From Cryobacterium luteum (GTDB lineage Bacteria; Actinomycetota; Actinomycetes; Actinomycetales; Microbacteriaceae): a stretch of DNA of 64,000 nt. Shown one piece after another: positions 33,272-40,877 of the stretch (positions are counted from its first letter, which is position 1; every line of letters starts with the position of its first letter). Position numbers and translations under genes: made by a program. Below the pieces are notes generated by a model. That model searched no databases, was not told the origin of the DNA, and saw nothing but the letters and a program-made list of their open reading frames with translations. The DNA lies in assembly GCF_900110125.1 (NCBI RefSeq), contig NZ_FOCN01000001.1:248001-312000 (forward strand). The letters run 5' to 3'.

Positions 33272-34979
33272 GATGTAAGCCTAGGTCATCTCTTCGGGGC
33301 GATTCGGGGGTGGCGACGACGGGTTGGTGGGTCTTCAACAGTTTGAGGTGACGGTCGGCCATGGCGGTGACGGCGGCTTCGAGGGCCGGGTCGTCACCAC
33401 GGGCGAGGCCGGCGTATTCGAGGTGCACGCTGCCGTCGGGGCGGGTGCTGGCTTTCACCCAGACCCGGCGACGCGGCACGAGTAGTCCGGTGAACAGGCC
33501 GAACAGAACGAGCGCGGAGAACGAGATCAGCCAGACCTGGGTGGGGTCGTGGTGAATGTCGAAGCTCGCGAAGCGCGAAACTGACTGGGAGAAATCGCCG
33601 GCGGCGGAGGCGGCCGGGTCGTTGTCGACGAAGCTGACGGTGCCGAGCCCGTTCGGCAGCTCGGCCGATGCGCCCGGCTTGAGCTCGATCGAGTCGACGC
33701 CGGTGGCGCCGCCGGTCTGCTGCGTCAGGGTGTCGGTGGTGAGGGCATACACGGAGGTCGGTACACCGTCATCGAGTCCGAGATCACCGGTGTAGACGTT
33801 GAGGGTGAGCAACGGGTATTCCAGATCGGGATAGCTGGAGAAATTGGCGCCGGAGGCCATTTTGTCCTGGGTCGGGTAGAAGAAGCCGATCATGCCGAGC
33901 TGCTCGGCCAGGCCGTCGGGAACTTTCACGATGCCCAGTGAGGTCAAGTTGGCGTCCTGCGGCAAGAACGGCACCGAGTCGGAGAACACGACGGTGCCGT
34001 CGGGGGCGGTGACCGTGATGGTCGGCGCGTACCCGTTGCCGAGCAGGTAGATGTTGGTGCCGTTCGTGCGCAGCGGTGCGTTCACCTTGACGACGCCGGG
34101 GTCGGCGGCGCCACCCTTGGGGGTGACGGTCACGTCGGCGGTGAAGTCGATCGGCTGCCCGTAGGCCTGTAGGTTTTGCTGTTCGTAGGAGACAGCGAAG
34201 TCGTCCAGGTTCAGGGTGTACGGGTCGAGGGTGGCGTCGTCGAAGAACCGCCCGGGATTGAAGGAGTCGTAGGCGAGCAGGGTGTTGACAAAGGTCTGGC
34301 CCTCGACCAACACGCGTTGGCCGCTGAAGCCGTAACCGCCGCCGAAGCCGACGGTGATCAGAACGCCCACGAGAGCGGCGTGAAAGAGCAGGTTGCCGGT
34401 CTCGCGCAGGTAGCCGCGCTCCGCTGAAACGGATGACTCGCTCGCTGCGTCAAAGCGGGCGACGCGGTAGCCGCTGGATTTCAGCAGGGTGCGGGCGTGC
34501 GTGATGGCGGTGGCGGCATCCGTGTGGGCCGGTGCGTCGCGAGTGGTGAAACCCGACAGGCGGGCGAGGCGTGCCGGGGTGGTCGGCGGTTTGGCGCGCA
34601 GGGCCTGGAAGTGGTGCTTGGTGCGCGGAATGACGCAGCCGATGAGTGAGATGAACAGCAGCAGGTAGATCGCCGAGAACCAGGCCGAGCTGTACACGTC
34701 GAAGGCCTGCACCGTGTCGAGCACCGGTGCCAGGTCGGGGTGGTCGATAAAATACTGGGTGACGCCGTTCGGGTCCGACGTGCGTTGCGGCACGAGCGAT
34801 CCGGGTATGGCGGCGATGGCGAGCATCAGCAGCAGGAACAGGGCGGTGCGCATGCTCGTGAGCTGACGCCAGAACCAGCGCAACCAGCCCGTGATGCCGA
34901 GCTTGGGCTGCACGACGCCGGCCTGCGGCGTTTGCGGGCGGGAATCGATGTGGTCAGATGGCCGGGACAAAGCTGCCAA
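33258..34979 (-). CDS. resB: Cytochrome c biogenesis protein ResB
   Basis: The protein of up to 573 residues has three N-terminal helices (MRTALFLLLMLAIAAIPGSLVPQ, SAWFSAIYLLLFISLIGCVIP, LLFHAALVGVLITVGFG), a large external beta domain and a last helix (VWLISFSALVLFGLFTGLLVPRRRVWVK). It is the partner of CcsB. The start shown is TTG 34979, which overlaps ccdA by 26 bp. GTG 34913 is an alternative, 22 codons shorter. Confidence 0.92.
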   Translation of the reverse strand: MAALSRPSDHIDSRPQTPQAGVVQPKLGITGWLRWFWRQLTSMRTALFLLLMLAIAAIPGSLVPQRTSDPNGVTQYFIDHPDLAPVLDTVQAFDVYSSAWFSAIYLLLFISLIGCVIPRTKHHFQALRAKPPTTPARLARLSGFTTRDAPAHTDAATAITHARTLLKSSGYRVARFDAASESSVSAERGYLRETGNLLFHAALVGVLITVGFGGGYGFSGQRVLVEGQTFVNTLLAYDSFNPGRFFDDATLDPYTLNLDDFAVSYEQQNLQAYGQPIDFTADVTVTPKGGAADPGVVKVNAPLRTNGTNIYLLGNGYAPTITVTAPDGTVVFSDSVPFLPQDANLTSLGIVKVPDGLAEQLGMIGFFYPTQDKMASGANFSSYPDLEYPLLTLNVYTGDLGLDDGVPTSVYALTTDTLTQQTGGATGVDSIELKPGASAELPNGLGTVSFVDNDPAASAAGDFSQSVSRFASFDIHHDPTQVWLISFSALVLFGLFTGLLVPRRRVWVKASTRPDGSVHLEYAGLARGDDPALEAAVTAMADRHLKLLKTHQPVVATPESPRRDDLGLHRESD

Positions 34980-35715
34980 TCACCCCTTGCAGGTCGAGGA
35001 GCCAGGTGTTCCAGATGCCGCTCACCATGAGTACTCCGATGACGACGAGCAAAACCCCGCCGAACAGGTTGATGGCACGTATATGCCGTTTCAGGAATGC
35101 GACGGACCCAGTGGCCCAGTTGAGGCCGAGGGCGATCAGCAGAAACGGGATTCCGAGGCCGAGGGAGTAGAACAGCGCGAGCAGTCCGCCCTGCCAGGGC
35201 GAACCGGTGCCGAGGCTGAGCGAGTTAATGGCGGTGAGGGTCGGGCCGGTGCAGGGGGTCCAGCCCACCGCGAACACCGCGCCGAGCACGGGAGCGCCGG
35301 CCAGGCCCATTTTCGGACGCCAGTTGGTTTTGATCGTGCGCTGCATCGCGCCGAACTGGCCGACGAAGACCAGGCCCAGCAGAATGACAACGATGCCGGC
35401 GAGCCGCGTGATCAGGTCGCGATAGGAGTTGAGCCAGAATCCGGCGGCACCGAACACCACGCCGGTGAGTACGAACACCACGGTGAAGCCGAGCACGAAC
35501 AGGCCGACCCCGGCGAGGAGCCGGGTGCGACCGCGCCGATCCCGCTTCGAGGCGCCGGTGCGTCCGTCGGTGAAGCCGCCGATATAAGCGAGGTAGCCGG
35601 GTACGAGCGGCAGGATGCACGGGGAGGCGAAGGAAACCAGACCGGCGAGCAGGGCGATGGGGATAGCGAAGAGCAGCTGACCGCTGAAGACGATCTCTCC
35701 GAAGGGATTGTTCAC
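34954..35715 (-). CDS. ccdA: Thiol-disulfide carrier CcdA
   Basis: The 253-residue membrane protein has six or seven helices with the paired Cys in SFASPCILPLVPGYL (helix 1) and GWTPCTGPTLTAI (helix 4). It passes electrons from cytosolic thioredoxin to the external TlpA/ResA-like protein, which reduces apocytochrome c. The GTG start overlaps the upstream stop (GTGA). Confidence 0.94.
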   Translation of the reverse strand: MNNPFGEIVFSGQLLFAIPIALLAGLVSFASPCILPLVPGYLAYIGGFTDGRTGASKRDRRGRTRLLAGVGLFVLGFTVVFVLTGVVFGAAGFWLNSYRDLITRLAGIVVILLGLVFVGQFGAMQRTIKTNWRPKMGLAGAPVLGAVFAVGWTPCTGPTLTAINSLSLGTGSPWQGGLLALFYSLGLGIPFLLIALGLNWATGSVAFLKRHIRAINLFGGVLLVVIGVLMVSGIWNTWLLDLQGVIGSFVPAI

Positions 35716-36326
35716 TCGGTGCTGCTGGTCTCGGTGGGGCTCTCCGCGATCGTGTCGCGAATCAGGGTTTCCAAAATGGACGGCGAGGTGAGCTGGCCGA
35801 GGATGCGCGCCGCGACCCGGCCTTCGGCGTCGAGCACGAGGGTGGTCGGCACAGCGTTGGGCGGAATGCTGCCGCTGAAGGCGAGCTGCATGGCGCCGGT
35901 GTCCACGTCGAGCACCGAGGGGTAGGTAACGCTGTAGGTCTCGTTGAAGGCGAGGGCGTTCGGGGCCTGGTCACGCACGTTCACTCCGAGAAAGCTCGCG
36001 CCCTCGTTCTCGAACTGCGCGTTGATGCTCTGCAGATCGGATGCCTCGGCACGGCACGGCGCGCAGCTCGCGTACCAGAAGTTGACGACGAGAACCTCAC
36101 CGAGCTTGTCTGTGCTCGACACGGTCTCACCCGTCTCTGTCACGCCAGAGAAGTCGATGGGCTCGCCACGATCGGCGAGGGCGATCTCGGTCACACTGCC
36201 GTCGCCGGCGATGAACCCCTTGCTCGAGCCTTCCCGGTACTGGTCAGCGAGGGGGTCGGAGGAGCAACCGGTGAGCAGAAAGGCAGCGGCAGCCAGGGCA
36301 ATCAGTGAAGAGAGACGGCGTTTCAT
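35712..36326 (-). CDS. TlpA/ResA-like thioredoxin lipoprotein
   Basis: The 204-residue protein has a lipobox LLTGC (Cys about 21), then a thioredoxin fold with active site WYASCAPCRAEASDL, and the cis-Pro loop NAVPTTLVLD. It is membrane-anchored on the outside and reduces the CxxCH cysteines for heme attachment. It is coupled (ATGA) to the phosphatase gene upstream and to ccdA downstream. Confidence 0.93.
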   Translation of the reverse strand: MKRRLSSLIALAAAAFLLTGCSSDPLADQYREGSSKGFIAGDGSVTEIALADRGEPIDFSGVTETGETVSSTDKLGEVLVVNFWYASCAPCRAEASDLQSINAQFENEGASFLGVNVRDQAPNALAFNETYSVTYPSVLDVDTGAMQLAFSGSIPPNAVPTTLVLDAEGRVAARILGQLTSPSILETLIRDTIAESPTETSSTE

Positions 36327-36967
36327 ACAGCACCCACATCATTGCTCGGGTCGAGAAGAGCCAGTGCCGGACTGGCATAGGCGGTTTCAGCGAAGTGGTC
36401 GCCGTGCCAGGAGACCGTGGTGATGCTCGACAGGTCACAGCGGCGTTTCCGCGGATCGTGGGCGAGGCGTTCGTGGACCAGCGCGCGGTGCACCATCCAG
36501 ATCGGTAATTGGTGGCTGACCAGCACAACGTCACCCTCATCGACCGAGTTCCAGGCATCGTCGATAGCCGCGAGCATGCGGGTGGAGACGGAGCGGAACG
36601 GTTCGCCCCAGCTCGGCCGGAGCGGGTTGATCAGGGCCGGCCAGTTGCGAGGGTCGCGCAGCGCGCCGTCAGGGCCGCGCATCCGCTTGCCTTCAAACGC
36701 GTTCGTCGGTTCGATGAGCCGTTCGTCGGTGTCGATCGACAGTGCGAAGGCCGCGGCGATCGGCGCGGCCGATTCCTGCGCGCGTTGCAGCGGCGACGCG
36801 ATGACGCGCACGACGGCGCGGCCGCGTTCGACCAGTTCCTCGGCGGCGGTGGCCGCCATGAGCACGCCCCGCTCAGAGAGCCGATAGTTCGGCAGCCGTC
36901 CGTAGAGCACGCGATCGGGGTTCAAAACCTCACCGTGACGCACGAGATGCACTTGACTGGCTACCAC
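36323..36967 (-). CDS. Histidine phosphatase family protein
   Basis: The 214-residue enzyme has the catalytic LVRHGEVLNPDRVLYGRL near the start, ASPLQRAQESAAPIA, the acid region, and VVLVSHQLPIWMVHRAL with the second His. It is first in the cytochrome c maturation operon, a common actinobacterial arrangement. Its substrate is unknown. The GTG start lies 6 nt after TAGACT. Confidence 0.9.
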   Translation of the reverse strand: MVASQVHLVRHGEVLNPDRVLYGRLPNYRLSERGVLMAATAAEELVERGRAVVRVIASPLQRAQESAAPIAAAFALSIDTDERLIEPTNAFEGKRMRGPDGALRDPRNWPALINPLRPSWGEPFRSVSTRMLAAIDDAWNSVDEGDVVLVSHQLPIWMVHRALVHERLAHDPRKRRCDLSSITTVSWHGDHFAETAYASPALALLDPSNDVGAV

Positions 36968-36973
36968 CCGACC

Positions 36974-36979
36974 AGTCTA
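36974..36979 (-). promoter_or_regulatory. -10 box TAGACT, leaderless promoter of the cytochrome c maturation operon
   Basis: TAGACT on the minus strand is followed by 6 nt and then the GTG of the phosphatase gene. Confidence 0.6.
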
Positions 36980-37031
36980 CGGAGGGGCCAGCCTAGAATC
37001 CGCCGTGAGAGCGGCCCGCGACAGCTCCGGC

Positions 37032-37037
37032 TAAACT
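37032..37037 (+). promoter_or_regulatory. -10 box TAAACT, leaderless promoter of aspS
   Basis: TAAACT is followed by 6 nt (CGAATA) and then the GTG of aspS. Confidence 0.6.
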
Positions 37038-37043
37038 CGAATA

Positions 37044-38372
37044 GTGACTTCGCGCGTATTGATCAAGAACCTGTCCGCTCTCGATGACGGCACCGTTTCG
37101 GTGTCGGGTTGGGTCGACACGGTGCGCGACCAGAAAAAGGTGCAATTCGTCGTGCTTCGCGACGAATCCGGTGCCGTGCAGCTGGTCAATCCCCGCAGCA
37201 CGGATGCCGACGGCCAGGTTGTCGCCGACGAGCCGGCCACGAGCATCTCGGGCCTCGCCCAGGGCACCTTCGTGACCGTCACCGGGCAGCTCAAACACGA
37301 CGAGCGAGTGAAGCTCGGCGGCATCGAAATTAAGCTCGCCACCCTCGAGGTGGTGTCCGCTGCCATTCCCGAGACGCCGATCGCGGCCGACTCGAGCCTC
37401 GACAAGCGGATGGACTGGCGCTTCCTCGACCTGCGCAACCCGAAGCAGAACCTCATCTTCCGCATCCAGACCACGTTCGAGCACGCGCTGCGCACGTACT
37501 GGATCGAGCACGACTTCATCGAGCTGCACACCCCCAAGCTCATGGCCAGTGCGAGCGAGTCGCGCGCCGAACTGTTCGAGGTGGGCTATTTCGACACCAA
37601 GGCGTACCTCGCGCAGAGCCCACAGTTCTTCAAGCAGATGGCCCAGTCGGCCGGTTTCGGCAAGATCTTCGAGGTGGGCCCGGCGTTCCGCGCCGACCCC
37701 TCGTTCACGAGCCGCCACGCCACCGAGTTCACCAGTATTGACTCGGAGATCAGCTGGATCGACAGCCATGACGACGTCATGGCGCTGCACGAAGATCTCA
37801 TGGTCGCCGGCTTCACCGCGGTCAAAGCGAAGCACGGCGACGAGGTCAAGGCCCTGTTCGACGTTGAGGTGACCGTTCCGAGCACGCCGTTCCCGCGCAT
37901 CCCGCTCGCCGAAGCCAAGGAGATCGTGAAGAGCCGCGGCTACGAGGTTCCCCGCGACGACGACGACATGGACCCGGAGGGCGAGCGTCAGATCGCCGCC
38001 TACGTGGCCGAGAAGTATGGGCACGAATTCGTGTTCCTCACCGACTACGCCTCGAGCATCCGCCCGTTTTACCACATGCGTCACGAGGGCGACGCGTCGA
38101 TCACCAAGAGCTACGACCTCATCTTCAACGGCACCGAGATCTCCACCGGCGCCCAGCGCGAGCACCGCATCGAGGTGCTCGAAGCCCAGGCGATCGAAAA
38201 GGGTCTCGACCCGAAGGAGATCGGGGGCTACCTCGACTTCTTCCGCTACGGCGTACCCAGCCACGGCGGTTTCGGCATGGGCCTCGCCCGCGTGCTGATG
38301 CTCATGCTGCACCAGGCCTCGATTCGGGAGGTCACCTACCTCTTCCGCGGCCCCACGCGCCTCGAGCCTTAA
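37044..38372 (+). CDS. aspS: Aspartate-tRNA ligase, short archaeal-type form
   Basis: The 442-residue class II synthetase has an N-terminal OB domain (VSGWVDTVRDQKKVQFVVLRDESG), motif 2 (EVGPAFRADPSFTSRHATEFTSIDSE) and motif 3 (GGFGMGLARVLMLML). It lacks the ~150-residue GAD insertion of the usual bacterial AspRS (about 590 residues). Enzymes of this type are often non-discriminating and also charge tRNA-Asn, with GatCAB correcting the product. That property is inferred. Confidence 0.93.
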   Translation: MTSRVLIKNLSALDDGTVSVSGWVDTVRDQKKVQFVVLRDESGAVQLVNPRSTDADGQVVADEPATSISGLAQGTFVTVTGQLKHDERVKLGGIEIKLATLEVVSAAIPETPIAADSSLDKRMDWRFLDLRNPKQNLIFRIQTTFEHALRTYWIEHDFIELHTPKLMASASESRAELFEVGYFDTKAYLAQSPQFFKQMAQSAGFGKIFEVGPAFRADPSFTSRHATEFTSIDSEISWIDSHDDVMALHEDLMVAGFTAVKAKHGDEVKALFDVEVTVPSTPFPRIPLAEAKEIVKSRGYEVPRDDDDMDPEGERQIAAYVAEKYGHEFVFLTDYASSIRPFYHMRHEGDASITKSYDLIFNGTEISTGAQREHRIEVLEAQAIEKGLDPKEIGGYLDFFRYGVPSHGGFGMGLARVLMLMLHQASIREVTYLFRGPTRLEP

Positions 38373-38402
38373 GCCTTTAGGGCAAACTTCAGGGCTCACC
38401 GA

Positions 38403-38443
38403 GCCGTGAGTGTTGGCTTGTTTTTCGCCGGCAAACTCACGGC
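38403..38443. repeat. CCGTGAGT intergenic repeat, copy 1 (hairpin)
   Basis: GCCGTGAGT (38403-38411) pairs with ACTCACGGC (38435-38443); the loop contains TTTTTCGC. It lies between the convergent aspS and deazaflavin-oxidoreductase genes and includes the latter's stop codon. A related copy lies at 39453-39500. It probably works as a terminator. Confidence 0.55.
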
Positions 38444-38931
38444 TTGCGGCGATCTGGCTCGGCAGCTGCACTTTTCGTTGCGGGGACGAGCACCACCACG
38501 GCCGTCTCCATTGACCGGCGACGCGCAAAGTTATCGAGTTCTTTGTCGAGGGTGCGCCAACGGTCCCACAGCCGATCGCGCTCGGCGCCGGTCGCAGCGT
38601 GCGCGACCACCCGACGGGGACCGTGAGCGAGTTGAACGTCGGCCTCCGGGTGAGCCTGCAGGTTGAGCCACCAGGCTGGTTCCCCCTCACCCCACCCGTT
38701 CATCGCCATGGTCACCAGGTTCGGCCCATCGTCGAGGTAGCCGACGATTACCGGTCGCTCCTGACCGCTGCGGCGCCCGATCGTGGTGAGGCGCAGTGTG
38801 CCCCACTTGTCGACTCGGGCGGGCCAGAGGCCGCGGCGTCCCCCTGTTGCTCGGTACAGGCCACGGTGAACCTTCCACGCCAGCTTGATGAACCATCGCG
38901 GAGGCAGCGGCGCCTTGCGCTCTGCGGTCAT
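38437..38931 (-). CDS. DUF385/Ddn-type F420-dependent nitroreductase family protein
   Basis: The 164-residue split-barrel protein has LTTIGRRSGQERPVIVGYLDDGPNLV, MNGWGEGEPAWWLNLQAHPEADVQL and RDRLWDRW, the pattern of deazaflavin (F420)-dependent nitroreductase-family proteins. It suggests that the host makes F420. AGGAAGAG precedes the ATG. Confidence 0.88.
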   Translation of the reverse strand: MTAERKAPLPPRWFIKLAWKVHRGLYRATGGRRGLWPARVDKWGTLRLTTIGRRSGQERPVIVGYLDDGPNLVTMAMNGWGEGEPAWWLNLQAHPEADVQLAHGPRRVVAHAATGAERDRLWDRWRTLDKELDNFARRRSMETAVVVLVPATKSAAAEPDRRKP

Positions 38932-39295
38932 GATGACTCTTCCTGAGCGGATACCGCACCGACGGCTTCACAGTCGGGCGCTGGCACCATCGCGACCGTT
39001 TGAGGCGAGCGGCATCGGCGAAGACGTCGAGTGTCGGGTCGAGCGCCCATGGTCATTGTCTCCCTCAGCCGGAATCACCTGTACGGCGTCGCTCGGCAGG
39101 ATCCGTCCCGCCGATTGCGACCCTACCGGCGAATCGCGCCTCGGGACAGTGGCTAAAGCCGTTTTTGCGACTATGTGCGAACACGGCGCGCCAACCACGG
39201 GCAGATCCCGCGAATGGCAGTAGGTAGGGGCGCTGAAAACGAAGGATGACTCCGGCTTCGCGGCTCGCAGCTGGAGTCCATAGGCGCCGCCCCGG
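38932..39295. other. Intergenic stretch without a recognised feature
   Basis: Open frames here are short and have antisense-like composition. No gene, RNA or clear repeat is seen. Confidence 0.5.
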
Positions 39296-39433
39296 GTGAT
39301 CGACAGCGACAACACACTCCTGGCCATCGCCGGCGGCGGCGTCACGACCGGAGGTACGGCATCCGCTGCCCTGATCGTGCTGGGCTTTGGCGCGCTCCTG
39401 CTGCTCGTGCGCCGTCTCCCCCGCCTCCGTTAG
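39296..39433 (+). pseudogene. C-terminal cell-wall sorting-like tail without its gene
   Basis: A 45-codon frame reads IDSDNTLLAIAGGGVTTGG, then the hydrophobic ASAALIVLGFGALLLLV and the basic end RRLPRLR. That is the layout of a surface-protein sorting signal (hydrophobic helix, then Arg cluster). The sortase motif is absent or degenerate, and an in-frame TAG lies just upstream (39281). It is probably the remnant of a decayed surface-protein gene. Confidence 0.35.
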
Positions 39434-39452
39434 TTCGCCGAAGCTCGCCGAC

Positions 39453-39500
39453 CCGTGAGTCTCGACCCGTTTTTCGCGAGAATTGAGCTGAAACTCACGG
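39453..39500. repeat. CCGTGAGT intergenic repeat, copy 2 (hairpin)
   Basis: CCGTGAGT (39453-39460) pairs with ACTCACGG (39493-39500). Like copy 1 it contains TTTTTCGC after the first arm and AAACTCACGGCT at the end. It lies downstream of the Dabb/glutaredoxin unit and is probably its terminator. Confidence 0.55.
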
Positions 39501-39513
39501 CTCGGTGGCGCTG

Positions 39514-39813
39514 TCAGACCTTGAGGTCGACGGCGAGACGGTCGGCGACAACGGTGCGAATGAACGCGCCGACCTTCTTGTGCTCTGGGTGCTTCTGGTA
39601 GCGATCGAGCGCGTCGAGGTCGTCGAAATCGGCGATCAGCGCGACGTCCCAGTTGTCATCACCGGCAACATCCGGTCCCACGGTCAACGCACGAATTTCG
39701 GGAACGACGCCCACAAGAGCCTCGAGGCCGGCCACGATGCCCGCAGCGTCGTCAGCCTTTCTGCGCGGGGTGAGAGCGTTCAGTTTCCAGCAGACGATGT
39801 GGCGAATGGTCAT
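39514..39813 (-). CDS. Dabb (stress-responsive A/B barrel) protein
   Basis: The 99-residue ferredoxin-like barrel starts MTIRHIVCWKLNALTPRRK and has GPDVAGDDNWDVALIADFDDLDALDRYQKHPEHK, typical of Dabb domains. It forms dimers in known members. It overlaps the glutaredoxin-like gene by ATGA. Function unknown. Confidence 0.9.
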   Translation of the reverse strand: MTIRHIVCWKLNALTPRRKADDAAGIVAGLEALVGVVPEIRALTVGPDVAGDDNWDVALIADFDDLDALDRYQKHPEHKKVGAFIRTVVADRLAVDLKV

Positions 39814-40079
39814 GAGACCTCCAGTAGAGCACTGCGCAGGCGCACGGGGTCGATGCGCCAGTAATTATGCACCTTGCCGTTGATGAGGAGCACCGGAATG
39901 TCCTCAAGATAGCGTTCGTGCAGTTCGGCGTCATCGAGGATGGAACGTTCCTCGAAAGTGATCGTGGGTGCTGCCGCGACGCCTTCGAGCTTGGCGACGA
40001 CACTGCCGACGAGGTCACGTGCGTCGTCGCAGAGGTGACAACCGGGCTTGCCGATCAGGGTCAGGTGTGCGGTGGCCAT
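39810..40079 (-). CDS. Glutaredoxin-like protein
   Basis: The 89-residue thioredoxin-fold protein has the active site KPGCHLCDDARDLV and the cis-Pro loop EDIPVLLINGKV. It is a small dithiol redox protein (DUF836-like). The ATG lies 6 nt after TAGGCT. Confidence 0.9.
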   Translation of the reverse strand: MATAHLTLIGKPGCHLCDDARDLVGSVVAKLEGVAAAPTITFEERSILDDAELHERYLEDIPVLLINGKVHNYWRIDPVRLRSALLEVS

Positions 40080-40085
40080 TGTTCC

Positions 40086-40091
40086 AGCCTA
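40086..40091 (-). promoter_or_regulatory. -10 box TAGGCT, leaderless promoter of the glutaredoxin-Dabb unit
   Basis: TAGGCT on the minus strand is followed by 6 nt and then ATG 40079. Confidence 0.6.
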
Positions 40092-40126
40092 CGACGTTCG
40101 GTGCCGGTGCCCGGTCGCCGGAAAGC

Positions 40127-40156
40127 AAAAAGCGCCAGTCCCGAAGGGCTAGCGCT
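40127..40156 (-). terminator. Rho-independent terminator of the mini ribosomal protein gene
   Basis: On the minus strand AGCGCT and AGCCC close on a TTCG loop against GGACT and GGCGCT, followed by a T run. It is 16 bp downstream of the stop codon. Confidence 0.75.
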
Positions 40157-40172
40157 TTGCTTATAGAACGAT

Positions 40173-40271
40173 CTACTTCTTATTGCGACGCTGGTGGCGA
40201 GTCTTGCGAAGCAGCTTGCGGTGCTTCTTCTTCGCCATACGCTTGCGTCGCTTCTTAATTACAGAACCCAC
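40173..40271 (-). CDS. AURKAIP1/COX24-type mini ribosomal protein (bS22-like)
   Basis: A 32-residue, extremely basic protein starting MGSVIKKRRKRMAKKKHRKL with a GTG start. It matches the AURKAIP1/COX24 domain proteins annotated in actinobacteria, known in mycobacteria as the small ribosomal protein bS22. It has its own terminator. Confidence 0.88.
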   Translation of the reverse strand: MGSVIKKRRKRMAKKKHRKLLRKTRHQRRNKK

Positions 40272-40380
40272 ACGGACCTCACAAGTATTGGTTTAGTCGC
40301 GGGGCCCGCGACTGACACGAAAACACCATTCTACCGGACAAAACCGGCTCCAACTACTCAGCCGCCGGATCGGGGCTGAT

Positions 40381-40827
40381 CTAGCCGTTTCTGCGCCACT
40401 TTTTGGCGGTGGCATCTTTGACGACATGCGACATTTGTGAGGCGTCGGCGAAGGCCTTGCCGATGGCGGAGGCGAACGCACGCTGCTCGTCTTTCAAACC
40501 GGCGTCGGTCTCCGGCTCGGCGCCCTTGACGGCCTGATCGAAGTCGACGCTGAGGAAGGGAATCAACCAATCCTCAATCTCTTCGAGCGGAGCATATTCG
40601 AGTCGGTAGAAGCGGTGCTGGCCGTCTTCGCGCACGGTGACCAGGCCGGCTTCGCGCAGCACCTTGAGGTGCTTCGAGACGGTGGGCTGGCTCAGTCCGA
40701 GATGGCCGACAATGTCGGACACGCTCAGTTCGCCGCGGGTTTCACCGGAGGGTATGTAACGCTCTAAAAGGATGCGCAAGATGTCCCGTCGCGCCGAGTC
40801 CGCCACCACGGTGAAGATGTCTGCCAT
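40381..40827 (-). CDS. ArsR-family winged-helix regulator
   Basis: The 148-residue protein has an ArsR HTH in the first ~95 residues (VVADSARRDILRILLE, VSDIVGHLGLSQPTVSKHLKVLREAGLV, DGQHRFYRL). No ArsR metal-site Cys pair is present. A helical, charged C-terminal extension of ~50 residues follows. It is divergent from the potassium uptake genes, 50 bp away. A TACCCT box lies 5 nt before the ATG. Confidence 0.9.
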   Translation of the reverse strand: MADIFTVVADSARRDILRILLERYIPSGETRGELSVSDIVGHLGLSQPTVSKHLKVLREAGLVTVREDGQHRFYRLEYAPLEEIEDWLIPFLSVDFDQAVKGAEPETDAGLKDEQRAFASAIGKAFADASQMSHVVKDATAKKWRRNG

Positions 40828-40877
40828 ACCTCAGGGTAGTCATTACTGCTGGTTAATCACCACCGCCGGGTAGTACC

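Noticed and set aside
38968..39345. 125-codon minus-strand frame in the gap before the Dabb gene
   Set aside because: No start signal, domain or coding-like composition; overlaps the sorting-tail remnant.
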